The notes beneath the pieces were generated by a model. That model saw only the letters and a list, made by a program, of their open reading frames with translations. It was not told the DNA's origin and searched no databases. A DNA stretch of 64,000 nt from Catenulispora sp. EB89. Lineage in GTDB: Bacteria > Actinomycetota > Actinomycetes > Streptomycetales > Catenulisporaceae. The DNA lies in assembly GCF_041261445.1 (NCBI RefSeq), contig NZ_JBGCCU010000006.1:310001-374000 (forward strand), in the 5' to 3' direction. Below, piece after piece: positions 29,826 through 39,800 of this stretch; positions within the stretch are counted from its first letter, which is position 1; the number at the start of each line of letters is the position of its first letter. Made by a program: the position numbers and the translations under genes.

Positions 29826-29973
29826 GACCAGAAAGTCCCGGCAAAGTCAGCGGGCATGAGACACCGCCGAGCGAGGCGACCGCGCTCTGATACACGGCTG
29901 ACAAGGCTCGACGCGCTCTGAAAGACTTGATCCGTATATCCCGTCCGACCGCAAGTATTCGCGGAGTGCGTTC

Positions 29974-31743
29974 ATGGCTTTGCCATCCGCCGATCCCCTC
30001 GACCACCACTACCGGGGCGAGCACCCGATCCGCACGCTCGCCTACCTCTTCCAGGAGGACCGGGGCCGCCTGGCCCTGGGTGTTTTGGCGTATTTCGTCA
30101 AGCACAGCCCCACTTTCCTACTCCCGTTGGTGACCGCTGACGTCATCGACATCGTGGTGAAGCACCGACCGATATCCGGCCTCTGGATCGATTCGGGCAT
30201 TCTCCTCGTACTGCTCCTGTTCAACCTTCCAGGGCATCTGTTGTATATCCGCTGTTTCAGCCATTCGATCCGGCGCATGGGCGTCCGGCTGCGCTCGGCA
30301 CTGGTGTGGCGGCTCCAGCACCTCACCATCGGCTATCACGCACGCGTCAGCGCCGGCGTGCTGCAGGCCAAGGTGATCCGCGACGTCGAGGCCATCGAGC
30401 AGGCCGCGCAGCAGACCTCGGACAACGGCATCGGCGCGCTGGTGACGATGGTCGGCGCGACGGTCATCATCGCCTTCCGCGACCCGATCTGGCTGCCGGT
30501 GTTCGCCGCCCTGGTACCGGTGACGGTGCTGCTGGCGATGGCGCTGCGCAAGCCGATGAAACAGGACAACGAGTCCTTCCGGGAGGAAGTGGAACAACTG
30601 TCGTCGCGCGTGGTGGAGATGACCCACCTCATCCCCATCACGCGGGCCCACGGACTCGAGCGCGACGCCTACCGCCGCGTCGACGGCACCCTGCGCCGCG
30701 TCCTGGCCGCCGGCCTCCGGCTGGACCTGATCAACGGCACCTTCGGCGCGATGGCCTGGATCGCGCTGAACTTCATGGGCGTGGCGTGCCTCACCGGCGC
30801 GGCGTACGCGGCGTACACCGGCGCGCTCGGCACGTCACCGGGCGACGTGGTGATGCTGAGCGCCTTCTTCACCACACTGGTGGGCTCGGTCACGGCACTG
30901 ATGAACCTGGCCCCGGTCATCACCCGCGGCCTGGCCTCGGTGCGCTCGGTCGGCGAAGTCCTGCAAGCCCCGGACATCGAGGAGAACGAAGGCCGCGAGG
31001 TCGTGGAGTCAGTCCGCGGCGAGTTCCGCTTCGAGGCCATGGGCTTCGAGTACCCGGACGCCGACCGCCCGTCGGTGGCGGACTTCGACCTGGTGGTGAG
31101 GCCAGGCGAAACGGTCGCCTTCGTCGGCGCGTCCGGCGCGGGCAAGTCGACGGTACTGAACCTGGTCATCGGCTTCATCCGGCCCACCGCGGGCCGCATC
31201 CTGCTGGACGGCCGCGACATGGCCGGCCTGGACCTGCGCACGTACCGCAAGCACCTGTCGATCGTGCCGCAGGAGACGACACTGTTCGACGGCACGATCC
31301 GCGACAACGTGCTGTACGGCCTCGGCGGCGTCGACGACGAGGAACTGCGCGCGGCGCTGCGCGACGCGAACGCGTTGGAGTTCGTGGAGCGGCTGCCGGA
31401 GGGGCTGGACACACGCGTCGGAGAGAAGGGCGCGCGGCTGTCCGGAGGACAGAAGCAGCGGCTGGCGATCGCCCGGGCGCTGGTGCGGGATCCCAGGGTA
31501 CTGATTCTGGACGAGGCCACATCGGCGCTGGACACACAGTCCGAGCGGCTGATCCAGGAGGCACTGGGGCGGCTGGTGAGCGGGCGGACGACGTTCGTCG
31601 TGGCGCACCGGCTGTCGACGGTGCGCAATGCCGACCGGATCGTGGTGATGGAGGGCGGCCGGGTGGTGGAGACCGGGACGCATGAGGAGTTGGTGGCTCG
31701 CGGCGGGGCTTATGCGGCTTTGCACGGGGTGCGGGCTTCTTAG
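29974..31743 (+). CDS. ABC transporter, fused membrane and ATPase domains (exporter type)
   Basis: The 589-residue half-transporter has about six membrane helices in residues ~35-320, then an ATPase domain. The ATPase shows Walker A (FVGASGAGKSTVLNLV), the signature (LSGGQKQRLAIARALV), Walker B (VLILDEATSALDTQSE) and the switch His (FVVAHRLSTVRNADRIVVME). This order is typical of homodimeric type I exporters of lipids, peptides or drugs. The substrate cannot be told. The ATG at 29974 has GGAG seven bases upstream. No regulator or partner permease adjoins, so it is probably a stand-alone homodimer. A hairpin terminator follows. Confidence 0.93.
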   Translation: MALPSADPLDHHYRGEHPIRTLAYLFQEDRGRLALGVLAYFVKHSPTFLLPLVTADVIDIVVKHRPISGLWIDSGILLVLLLFNLPGHLLYIRCFSHSIRRMGVRLRSALVWRLQHLTIGYHARVSAGVLQAKVIRDVEAIEQAAQQTSDNGIGALVTMVGATVIIAFRDPIWLPVFAALVPVTVLLAMALRKPMKQDNESFREEVEQLSSRVVEMTHLIPITRAHGLERDAYRRVDGTLRRVLAAGLRLDLINGTFGAMAWIALNFMGVACLTGAAYAAYTGALGTSPGDVVMLSAFFTTLVGSVTALMNLAPVITRGLASVRSVGEVLQAPDIEENEGREVVESVRGEFRFEAMGFEYPDADRPSVADFDLVVRPGETVAFVGASGAGKSTVLNLVIGFIRPTAGRILLDGRDMAGLDLRTYRKHLSIVPQETTLFDGTIRDNVLYGLGGVDDEELRAALRDANALEFVERLPEGLDTRVGEKGARLSGGQKQRLAIARALVRDPRVLILDEATSALDTQSERLIQEALGRLVSGRTTFVVAHRLSTVRNADRIVVMEGGRVVETGTHEELVARGGAYAALHGVRAS

Positions 31744-31758
31744 GTAGTTGCTGGGTTC

Positions 31759-31790
31759 GTGGCGGCGGCGGCGAGTTTTGCCGCCGCCAC
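31759..31790 (+). terminator. Hairpin terminator after the ABC exporter gene
   Basis: GTGGCGGCGGC (31759-31769) and GCCGCCGCCAC (31780-31790) form an 11-bp stem with a 10-base loop, 16 bases after the stop codon. Confidence 0.85.
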
Positions 31791-31951
31791 ACCCACGTTC
31801 GGCGCAATTTCATCGGCGAGTCCCGGGCTGGATCTTGACCGGGCCGGCGGCGGGCGCCGATGCTGGCCGTGATTTTGCGGTCCCGCCCCGTTCCCCCATT
31901 CGGCCCCACCGACTTGGCCCCGCCCGCACCCCTGCCTGATCGTGGCCTGCG

Positions 31952-33094
31952 ATGAGCACCTCAGCCGAGCGACGCCTGCCCGCGTGGGCCGGGTGGTCCA
32001 ATGTCGTCCCGGTGCTGGCGATCGTGCTGCTGGCGTTCACGTGGGGGCGCGATCTGCCGGCGTGGGTGGTGGCCGTCGTCGCGGTCTTCCTGTTCGGGGC
32101 GGTGCTGGCCGCCGTGCATCACGCCGAGGTGGTCGCGCACCGGGTCGGGGAGCCGTTCGGGTCGCTGGTGCTGGCGGTCGCGGTGACGGTCATCGAGGTG
32201 GCGCTGATCATCACCATGATGACCGCGAAGGGGGCGAAGGGGGCCGGGCTCGCCCGGGACACGGTGTTCGCGGCGGTCATGATCACCTGCAACGGCATCG
32301 CGGGACTGTGCCTGCTGCTCGGGGCGCTGAAGCGGGGCCTGGCGCTGTTCAACGCGGACGGGACCTCGACCGTCTTCGGGGCCATCATCACGCTCGCCGG
32401 CCTGACCCTGGTGCTGCCGACCTTCACCACCTCGCAGCCCGGCCCGGAGTTCAACGACACCCAGCTCACCTTCGCCGCGCTGGCGTCGATCGCGGTCTAC
32501 GGGCTCTTCATCAGCGCGCTCACGGTGCGGCACCGGCCCGACTACCTGCCGGTGGACACCGGGAGCGAGGCCGGGGTGCGCGACCAGGACGCCGACTTCA
32601 CCCTCGACGAACACGGCTACCAGGGCGAGCCCCCGACCGACCGCCAAGCCCTGATCAGCCTGGCCCTCCTGCTCTGCGCCCTGGTCGCCGTCGTCGGCCT
32701 GGGCAAGGGCGTCTCCCCGACGATCGAGCGCGGCGTCGACCGGGCCGGGCTGCCGGCCTCGGTGGTCGGCGTCGTCATCGCGCTGATGGTGCTGCTGCCG
32801 GAGTCGATCTCGGCGGTCCGCTCGGCGTACCGGGACGAGGTCCAGACCAGCCTGAACCTGGCGCTGGGCTCCGCGATGGCCAGCATCGGGCTGACGATCC
32901 CGGCCATCGCCGTGTCCACGGTCTGGCTCTCGACCCCGCTGATCCTCGGCCTGGACGCCAGCCACATGGTGCTGCTGGCGATGACCGTGGCCGTCGGCAC
33001 CCTGACGTTCGTCCGCGGCCGCGCGACCCTGGTCCAGGGCGGCGCGCACCTCGTCCTGTGCGCCGGATACCTGATCCTCGCGGTCAGTCCCTAG
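31952..33094 (+). CDS. Ca2+/H+ antiporter-type cation exchanger (ChaA-like)
   Basis: The 380-residue protein has about eleven hydrophobic helices and the two acidic repeats of the CaCA exchanger superfamily: FGSLVLAVAVTVIEVALIIT (first, with Glu) and VVIALMVLLPESISAVRSAY (second, with the conserved LPE). Relatives such as E. coli ChaA export Ca2+ or Na+/K+ in exchange for protons. Polar loop residues 195-230 connect the two halves (QDADFTLDEHGYQ, acidic), which could bind cations. The start ATG at 31952 has no strong ribosome site. The end overlaps the convergent acyl-CoA ligase gene by 11 bases. Confidence 0.85.
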   Translation: MSTSAERRLPAWAGWSNVVPVLAIVLLAFTWGRDLPAWVVAVVAVFLFGAVLAAVHHAEVVAHRVGEPFGSLVLAVAVTVIEVALIITMMTAKGAKGAGLARDTVFAAVMITCNGIAGLCLLLGALKRGLALFNADGTSTVFGAIITLAGLTLVLPTFTTSQPGPEFNDTQLTFAALASIAVYGLFISALTVRHRPDYLPVDTGSEAGVRDQDADFTLDEHGYQGEPPTDRQALISLALLLCALVAVVGLGKGVSPTIERGVDRAGLPASVVGVVIALMVLLPESISAVRSAYRDEVQTSLNLALGSAMASIGLTIPAIAVSTVWLSTPLILGLDASHMVLLAMTVAVGTLTFVRGRATLVQGGAHLVLCAGYLILAVSP

Positions 33095-34619
33095 GCTTGC
33101 CGAACAGCTCGCGCAGCTCCCGCTTGAGCACCTTGTGGCTCGGCCCCAACGGAAGCGCGTCGACGAACTCCACGCGCCGCGGATACTTGTGACGCCCGAG
33201 GTGCTCGTTCCCGTACGCCAGAATCTCCTCAGCCGTCGGAACCCCCTCCCCCGCCACGACGACCGCCACGATCTCCTCCCCGTGCACGTCATCGGGCACG
33301 CCGATGACCGCGACCTCGGTCAGCCCCGGCATCCGCAGCAGCGCGTCCTCGACCTCGCGGGGGTAGACGTTGAAGCCGCCGCGGATGATCAGGTCCTTGG
33401 TGCGGTCGACGATCGAGATGAACCCGTCCGCGTCCCGCCGCCCCAGGTCGCCGGTCCGGAACCAGCCGTCGACGACCGCCGCCGCGGTGGCCTCCGGGCG
33501 TCCGAGGTAGCCGGTGAAGACGTTGTGGCCGCGGATCACGATCTCGCCGAGCTCCCCGCGCGGCAGCAGCGCGATCACGTCGGGGACGTCGGGGTCCGCG
33601 ATCTCCACGTCCACGCCCCACAGCGGATGGCCGACGGTGCCGGCCCGCGTGCCGATCGAGAGCTGGTTCACCGAGGCCACCGGCGAGGTCTCCGACAGAC
33701 CGTAGCCTTCGAGCACCTTCGCGCCGAACGCCGCCTCGAAGCGCTCCAGCACCGGCACCGGGAGCGAGGCGCCGCCGGAGACGCAGCGGCGCAGCGTCGG
33801 CATCCGCTCGGCGCGCGCCGCCGCCTCGACGAGGGTCACGTACATCGTCGGGACGCCGTGGAAGGTGGTGACGTGTTCCTTGACCATGAGCGCGATGGCG
33901 GCGTCGGGGTCGAAGCGCGGCAGCAGGACGACGGTGTGCCCGAGACGCCAGGAGGCGTTCATGCTGACGGTCTGGCCGAAGGTGTGGAACAGCGGCAGGG
34001 AGGCCAGGACGATGTCGTCGCGGCGGATCTCGTCGCGGGCGTCGTAGGCGTCGGTGGTCGCGTTCATCACCAGGTTGAGGTGCGACAGGACGGCACCCTT
34101 GGGCGTGCCGGTGGTGCCGGACGTGTAGAAGATGACGGCCGGGTCTTCGGGCTTGCGGGTGGCGAACGTGGGCAGCGGCGTGGCCTGCTCGGTCAGCTCC
34201 TCCAGACGTCCGCCGGGGCCCACGGTGAGGAGCTTCGCGCCGGTCTGCTTGGCGGCCTTCGACACGGCCTTCGATGCGGTCTCGGCGCACATCGCGTGGG
34301 CAATGACGACGGTGGCGCCGCTGTCGCGGAGCACGGTCTCGGCTTCGTCGGCGGTGAGGAGCAGGTGCACGGGCACCACGACGCCGCCCGCGGCGAGGAT
34401 CGCGTAGTAGGCGCGCGGGAACTCGGCGGTGTTGGGGCACATCAGGGCGACCTTGTCGCCGGGCCGCACGCCTTGTTCGACGAGGGCGCCGGCCTGCTGG
34501 AGGACCTGCTGCCAGAGTTCGGCGAAGGTGTAGCGGCGGTCGCCCTCGATGAGCGCGGTGGTGTCGGGGCGGCGCCAGGCCGGTTCGGCGAGGATGCTGG
34601 CCAGCGATAGGGAGGTCAT
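33084..34619 (-). CDS. Long-chain fatty-acid-CoA ligase (AMP-forming)
   Basis: The 511-residue protein is an ANL-superfamily adenylating enzyme. The AMP/phosphate loop is in AVIFYTSGTTGTPKGAVLSH, the adenine region in LEGYGLSETSPVASVNQ, the ATP-binding Asp in VDGWFRTGDLGRRDADGF, and the catalytic lysine in PLGPSHKVLKRELRE near the C terminus. It would activate a carboxylic or fatty acid to an acyl-CoA through an acyl-adenylate. Chain length is not evident. It lies 90 bases downstream of an acyl-CoA dehydrogenase gene on the same strand, so the two probably form a fatty-acid degradation unit controlled by the divergent TetR regulator. Confidence 0.92.
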   Translation of the reverse strand: MTSLSLASILAEPAWRRPDTTALIEGDRRYTFAELWQQVLQQAGALVEQGVRPGDKVALMCPNTAEFPRAYYAILAAGGVVVPVHLLLTADEAETVLRDSGATVVIAHAMCAETASKAVSKAAKQTGAKLLTVGPGGRLEELTEQATPLPTFATRKPEDPAVIFYTSGTTGTPKGAVLSHLNLVMNATTDAYDARDEIRRDDIVLASLPLFHTFGQTVSMNASWRLGHTVVLLPRFDPDAAIALMVKEHVTTFHGVPTMYVTLVEAAARAERMPTLRRCVSGGASLPVPVLERFEAAFGAKVLEGYGLSETSPVASVNQLSIGTRAGTVGHPLWGVDVEIADPDVPDVIALLPRGELGEIVIRGHNVFTGYLGRPEATAAAVVDGWFRTGDLGRRDADGFISIVDRTKDLIIRGGFNVYPREVEDALLRMPGLTEVAVIGVPDDVHGEEIVAVVVAGEGVPTAEEILAYGNEHLGRHKYPRRVEFVDALPLGPSHKVLKRELRELFGKPRD

Positions 34620-34709
34620 GGCTGGGCGCTCGCTTCCTGCCGAGGTGCGGTGGGTGTGGTCAGTGCGGTGGGCGCTGGGTTTCTCGGGGTACCCCGATTC
34701 CTCATGATC

Positions 34710-35882
34710 TCAGAAGGCGCTGACGCCGGTCAGGGCGCGGCCCAGCAGCAGCTTCTGGATCTGGGAGGTGCCTTCGTAAAGGGTCAGGACCCTGGCGTCG
34801 CGCAGGTATTTGCCGACCGGGTACTCGTCGATGTAGCCGTAGCCGCCGAAGACCTGGATGGCGTTGTTGGCGGCGCGGACGGCGGCCTCGGAGCAGAAGA
34901 GCTTCGCGGTCGAGGCGGCGGTGGCGTAGGGCAGGCCGCGTTCGATGAGGTCGGCGACGCGCCAGACCAGCAGGCGGCCGGCGTCCAGGTCGACGGAGAT
35001 GTCGGCGAGCATCTCCTGGACCAGCTGGTAGTGCGCGATGGGCTTGCCGAACTGGTCGCGCTGGGTGGCGTACTCGACGGAGGCGTTGAGGCAGGCCTGG
35101 ATCAGTCCGACGCAGCCGGCGGCGACGGACATGCGGCCCTTGTCGAGGGTGGACATGGCGATCTTGAAGCCCTGGCCGATGTCGCCGAGCCTGGCCGCGT
35201 CCGGGACGCGGACGTCTTCCAGGACCAGCTCGGCGGTGGCCTGGCCGCGCAGGCCGAGCTTGCCCTTGATCTCGCGGGCCTGGAAACCGGGGGTGTCGGT
35301 GGGCACGAGGAAGGCGGTGATGCCGCGGGGGCCGTCGTCGGGGAGGCCGTCTTTGTTGCCGGTGCGGGCGAAGATGAGGGCGACGTCGGCCCAGGTGCCG
35401 TTGGTGATGAAGATCTTCGAGCCGGTGAGGAGCCAGTCGCCGGTCTTCTCGTCGCGGACGGCCCTGGTCTTGAGGTGGCCGGCATCGGAGCCGTTGCCGG
35501 GCTCGGTGAGGCCGAAGCAGCCGAGGGCGTCGCCGGCGGTGAGGCGGGGGATCCAGCGGCGCTTCTGGTCCTCGGTGCCGTAGGCGAGCAGGGGCTTGGT
35601 GACCAGGCCGAGCGAGACGGAGACGATGCCGCGGACGGCGGTGTCGCCCCGGCCGAGCTCCTCCATGACCAGGCAGTAGGAGAGGTGGTCGCCGCCGGAG
35701 CCGCCGTACTCCTCGGGGATGGTCATGCCGAGGAAGCCCAGGTCGCCGAGGCGTTTCACGATGGAGCGGTCGACCGACTCGACCCGGTCCCAGGCGGCGG
35801 CGTGCGGGATGAGCTCGCGGTCGGTGAAGTCGGCGGCCAGGGCGCGGATCGCCTCGTGTTCGTCGGTGAGGGACAGGTCCAT
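34710..35882 (-). CDS. Acyl-CoA dehydrogenase
   Basis: The 390-residue flavoprotein shows the acyl-CoA dehydrogenase signatures LGCFGLTEPGNGSDAGHLKT, KIFITNGTWADVALIFART, and near the C terminus QVFGGYGYIDEYPVGKYLRD, with the catalytic Glu in LTLYEGTSQIQKLLLGRAL. It would oxidise an acyl-CoA to the trans-2-enoyl-CoA, passing electrons to ETF. I place the start at the ATG at 35882, six bases after GAGGTG. An in-frame GTG three codons earlier overlaps that ribosome site. It begins a leftward unit with the acyl-CoA ligase, and the divergent TetR regulator is the likely controller. Confidence 0.93.
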   Translation of the reverse strand: MDLSLTDEHEAIRALAADFTDRELIPHAAAWDRVESVDRSIVKRLGDLGFLGMTIPEEYGGSGGDHLSYCLVMEELGRGDTAVRGIVSVSLGLVTKPLLAYGTEDQKRRWIPRLTAGDALGCFGLTEPGNGSDAGHLKTRAVRDEKTGDWLLTGSKIFITNGTWADVALIFARTGNKDGLPDDGPRGITAFLVPTDTPGFQAREIKGKLGLRGQATAELVLEDVRVPDAARLGDIGQGFKIAMSTLDKGRMSVAAGCVGLIQACLNASVEYATQRDQFGKPIAHYQLVQEMLADISVDLDAGRLLVWRVADLIERGLPYATAASTAKLFCSEAAVRAANNAIQVFGGYGYIDEYPVGKYLRDARVLTLYEGTSQIQKLLLGRALTGVSAF

Positions 35883-35902
35883 CGGGCACACCTCGGGGTT
35901 GC

Positions 35903-35954
35903 GGAAACTAGCGCCGGGAGTTTTCTTGAAAGTAGTCGCGAGAAACTAGCGGCG
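35903..35954. promoter_or_regulatory. Repeated GAAACTAGCG sites, candidate TetR operators
   Basis: GAAACTAGCG followed by SCG occurs at 35904-35916 and again at 35942-35954, in the 152-base divergent region between the acyl-CoA dehydrogenase and the TetR gene. The first copy also forms an inverted repeat with AGTTTTC at 35919-35925. Such paired sites fit binding by the TetR product to control both genes. Confidence 0.45.
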
Positions 35955-36034
35955 CAAGGTTTGGCAGGGGGATTTACTGGGTTCTCGCAGACGAGGACCC
36001 ACGGCACGTCCAAGGCATTTCCAGGGAGGCACGG

Positions 36035-36769
36035 ATGGCTCGGCCACGTACGCCGCTGCTCAGCCGCGACGGGATCGTCGCCGCGGCGCTGGCCCTGGTC
36101 GACGCCGAGGGGCTGGAGGGGTTGTCGACCCGGCGGCTGGCGGCGGAGTTGGGGGTGAGTGGGCCGAGTTTGTACAACCACGTGGCGACGAAGGATGAGC
36201 TGATCGACGCGGTGGTCGACTGCGTGGTCGCGGGGGTGGATGTCTCGGCTTTCGAGGGGTTGGGGTCGGGGAGTTCCCAGGGGTCGGGGAGTTTCGAGGG
36301 GTCAGGGCCAGGGAGCACCCGCCCCGGCGGCGAGGAGGAGCCTGCCTGGCGCGGCGCTTTGGCGACGTGGGCGCGTTCGTATCGTGAGGTGCTGGCGGCG
36401 CACCCGAACGTGGTCCCCGCGTTGGCACGCGGCTCGGGACGGCGCCCGGCCCAGCTCCACATCGCCGACGCGGTGTTCGGCGGCCTGGTCGACGCCGGCT
36501 GGCCGCGCCGCGAGGCGACGAGCATCGGCGCCCTGATGCGCTCGCTGGTGATCGGCTCGGCGCTGGGCTCGTTCGCGGCGAGCTTCCCGGCAGACGCGTC
36601 GGTCTACGAGGGCGTCTACCCGCACCTCGACCAGGCGCACCTCCTCGCCGAGCACCAGCGGGAGATCGACGACCGGGCGTTCGAGGTCGGACTCTCGGCC
36701 GTGCTCGACGGGCTGGAGATGCGCTTCACGGCGCTGCGTACCGACACGTCTGGCAGCACACGGGCCTAG
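36035..36769 (+). CDS. TetR-family transcriptional regulator
   Basis: The 244-residue protein has a TetR helix-turn-helix in its first 55 residues (RDGIVAAALALVDAEGLEGL, then RRLAAELGVSGPSLYNHVAT). A helical ligand domain resembling TetR_C types follows. Between the two is an unusual Gly/Ser linker of about 25 residues (GSGSSQGSGSFEGSGPGS) encoded by a short repetitive stretch. The ATG at 36035 has GGGAGG five bases upstream. Divergent from the acyl-CoA dehydrogenase-ligase unit, it most likely represses that unit until an acyl-CoA or fatty acid binds. Confidence 0.9.
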   Translation: MARPRTPLLSRDGIVAAALALVDAEGLEGLSTRRLAAELGVSGPSLYNHVATKDELIDAVVDCVVAGVDVSAFEGLGSGSSQGSGSFEGSGPGSTRPGGEEEPAWRGALATWARSYREVLAAHPNVVPALARGSGRRPAQLHIADAVFGGLVDAGWPRREATSIGALMRSLVIGSALGSFAASFPADASVYEGVYPHLDQAHLLAEHQREIDDRAFEVGLSAVLDGLEMRFTALRTDTSGSTRA

Positions 36770-36855
36770 CCGCGCCACCGCTTGTGAATTCGTGCGCTCG
36801 GCACGACCCCGACGCGATTTCACCAACCAGGTTCCCCGCACGCGCCGCTTCCGGC

Positions 36856-39800
36856 ATGCTTCGCGCTGTGGCGGTCACAGACAACGCGGCGACCGGCGGA
36901 GCCGACCCCGACGAGCAACCGCCGGACGCCCTCATAGAGGCGACGACTGCGCTGCTGGCAGCGGTCACCGCCATCACCCTCCCCCTGGACCTCGCCACGG
37001 CCGAACCGGCCCGCCGCGCCCGCACGGAGATCGAGCACATCCTCAACGCGGCGATCCTCCCCAGACTCCGCACCCCGGACGCGCCACTCCTGTGCGCCCT
37101 GGCCGGCCCGACCGGCGTCGGCAAGTCAACGCTGCTGAACGCCCTCGCCGGCGCGACCGTCTCGGCAACGGGGCCGCTACGGCCGACGACGCGGACGCCG
37201 GTGCTGGTGTGCAACCCGGCGGATTTGGGCGGCGGGGTGTCGGCGGACGTGGGTGAGGACGGCAGCGGTGATGCTGAAGAACTGCGCGGTCCGGATGGCG
37301 GGAACGTTGCGGGCCGCGAGGGCGCGGGGCCGCTTGGCGAGCTGGCTGACGGTGACGAAGCCGGCTCAGACGAGGCGGGTAGCGGGCTGGCGGAGAACGC
37401 GAACGCGCTCGGGCCGCCGCCTTCGCCAACACAGCTGGTACCAGTCGAGGAAGCACTGCCTGCGGAGGCGCCGGTCCTGCCGGAGCGGCCGGGGACACAG
37501 CTGACAGCCGACGAATCGGTGCCGGCGACCGGCGCGATGGCAGCGGATGCCCCGTTGGTACCGGCCGATGTGTCGGTGCCCGCGGAGGAGCCAGCGATAC
37601 GCGGCGAGTCACGGTCGGAGGCAGCCCAGACCGAGGCGCACCACGGGAGCGGCGCAGCAGCCCAGGCCGAGGCGGACCGCGAGCACGGCGCGGCGGATCC
37701 GGGTGAGGCGGACCGCGAGCACGGCACGGCAAGCCAGGCCAAGGCGGACCGCGAGCACGGCGCGGCGGATCGGGGCGAGGCGGACCGCGAGCATGGCGCG
37801 GCAGGCCAGACCGAGGCCGACCGCGAGCACGGTACGGCGGATCGGGCCAAGGCAGATCGCGAGCGCGGCGCGGCGGATCGGGCCGAGACAGATCGCGAGC
37901 ACGGCACGGCAGGCCAGGCCGAGGCAGACCGCCAGCGCGGCGCGGCAAGCCAGACCGAGGACGACCGCGAGCGCGGTACGGCGGATCGGGCCGAGGCAGA
38001 TCGCGAGCACGGCACGGCAGGCCAGGCCGAGGCGGACCGCGAGCGTGGCGCGGCGGATCGGGCTGACGCGAATCGCGGGCACGGCGCGGCGGGATTGGGT
38101 GCGCGGGTGGGGTCGGAGCTGGCTTCTCTGCTTTCTTCCCCCCTCCCCTCCCCCTCCCTCCCTCGTGGTGTCGCGCTGGTGGACACGGTTGATGGCGACG
38201 TGGCGGTCGTCGGGGCCGCGGACGTCGTTGTGGTGGTCGTGAGCGCGGAGCGCTATGCGGATGCTGCGGTGTGGCGGGTGTTGCGGCGGGTTCTCGCTTC
38301 GGGGGCTCCGATCGTTGTGGTGTTGGGGCGGGTTTCGGTGGAGGTCGCGGAGGAGGTTGCTGCGGCCTTTGTCGAGTTGTTGCGGGTGAATGGGTTGGGG
38401 GCGGTTCCCTTCTTCGTGGTGGAGGAGGTTCGGGGTGGGCAGGCGGGGACGCAGCACGGATCGCAGAGTGAAGCGCATAGCCGACCCCAGAACATGGTGC
38501 TCGGCGTGTCGCAGGGCGCTGGCGACACGCAGCAGCCCGGAGGCGGCTCGGAGCCGGGCACAGCACAGCGTGACGAGCGAGGCCTGGGCGACGCGGAGCA
38601 GGGCATTGAGCAGGCCGGGGGCGGATCGGGGCCAGCGGCGGAACTTGGTGGGGACGGGGCGGCGCGGGACGCTGGGAGTGCGGGCGCGGCCGTGAGTGCG
38701 GGTGGGGACGGTGGGGTGGGCACGGGTGTCGGGGTGGGCGAGAAGGGGGCCCGGGCCCGGGGCGCGGTCCTTGGCGGCAGCGGTGCTCTCGGCGTGGACG
38801 GAGGGCAGGGTGAGAGCGGGGCTGGGGTTGGGGGTGGCGCCCCGGGCGAGGGCGGCTATGGGGACGGCGGGCCTGAGCGCTCGGGGCCTGCCGGGGAGAC
38901 GGGGATTGGGGCTGCGGGTGGGTCTGCGTGGGGCCCGGGTTCCGGGGGTGAGTCTGGCCCGGGTTCCGGGGGTGGGTCTGACCCGGGGTCCGGCGGTGAG
39001 CCTGGGCCGGGGTCTGGGTTGGGGTCGGGTTCCGGGGCCGGGGCGGGTGTGGGTGTGCGGATGGGGGCTTTGGGCGAATCCGGGGCAGGGGCTCGTGGTG
39101 GAGCTGAGGCTCCGTCTCGGTCTGCGCCGGTGGTCGTCGACGAGACCCCGCTGGTGCCGGAGGCGGCGGTGGCGGGGCTGCGAGGGTGGCTCAGGGACGC
39201 GGGGGCGGACACCGCGGGGCGGGGGCGGATCGGGATGCTCGGGGTGGCCGGGCGGCTCGATTCCGTTGACAGGCTCGTGGGTGAGCTTGCTGATGCCTGG
39301 GAGGGGCAGCGGCTTGCTCTACAGGTATTGCATCAGGGTTTGGAGAGAGTGCATACCGCTGAACGGGTGAGGTTTCGGGGTGCGGTGGATGGTGGGGAGT
39401 TGTTGGGGGGTGAGGTGCGGATCCGGTGGCAGGAGTTGTTGGGTTCGGGGCGTGTCAGTGCCCTGTTCGAGGCGGAGGATGCCGGGCGGAAGCGCAAGAG
39501 GCGCAAGAAGGCTGAGCCGGACTGGAGCGCGCGCTTTCACAACCCGGCGGCGCATGACGCCACCACCGCACCGCTGCGCGCTGCGCTCGTGGAGGCCGTG
39601 GCACGCGGGTATCGCGCCGCGTTGGAGCGGGCCGCGCGCAAGACCGTCGACCAGTGGGAGCTGACGCCGGGCGCGCCGGAGCCGGGGCCGGTCGACGACG
39701 CCACGCGGCGGGCCACCGATCCGGCGCGGGCCGCCGCTGAGTGGCTTGATCATCTGCCGACGCTCATCCTCGACCAGGGACACTCGCGGCGGACGACGCG

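Noticed and set aside
29766-29973. c-di-AMP (ydaO-type) riboswitch upstream of the NlpC/P60 gene
   Set aside because: Actinobacterial wall hydrolases often have one, and GGGGCGAACC looks suggestive, but the rest of the conserved core (such as the GACAGCTAACC-type segment) is missing and the leader is too short.
37630-38097. CRISPR-like array (36-base periodicity)
   Set aside because: The units are contiguous without spacers, vary in sequence, keep one reading frame and lie inside a protein gene. This is a coding tandem repeat.
36726-38566. Long minus-strand frames opposite the repeat GTPase
   Set aside because: They consist of Ser/Arg/Pro-rich low-complexity sequence created by the 36-base repeats, whose length leaves all frames open.
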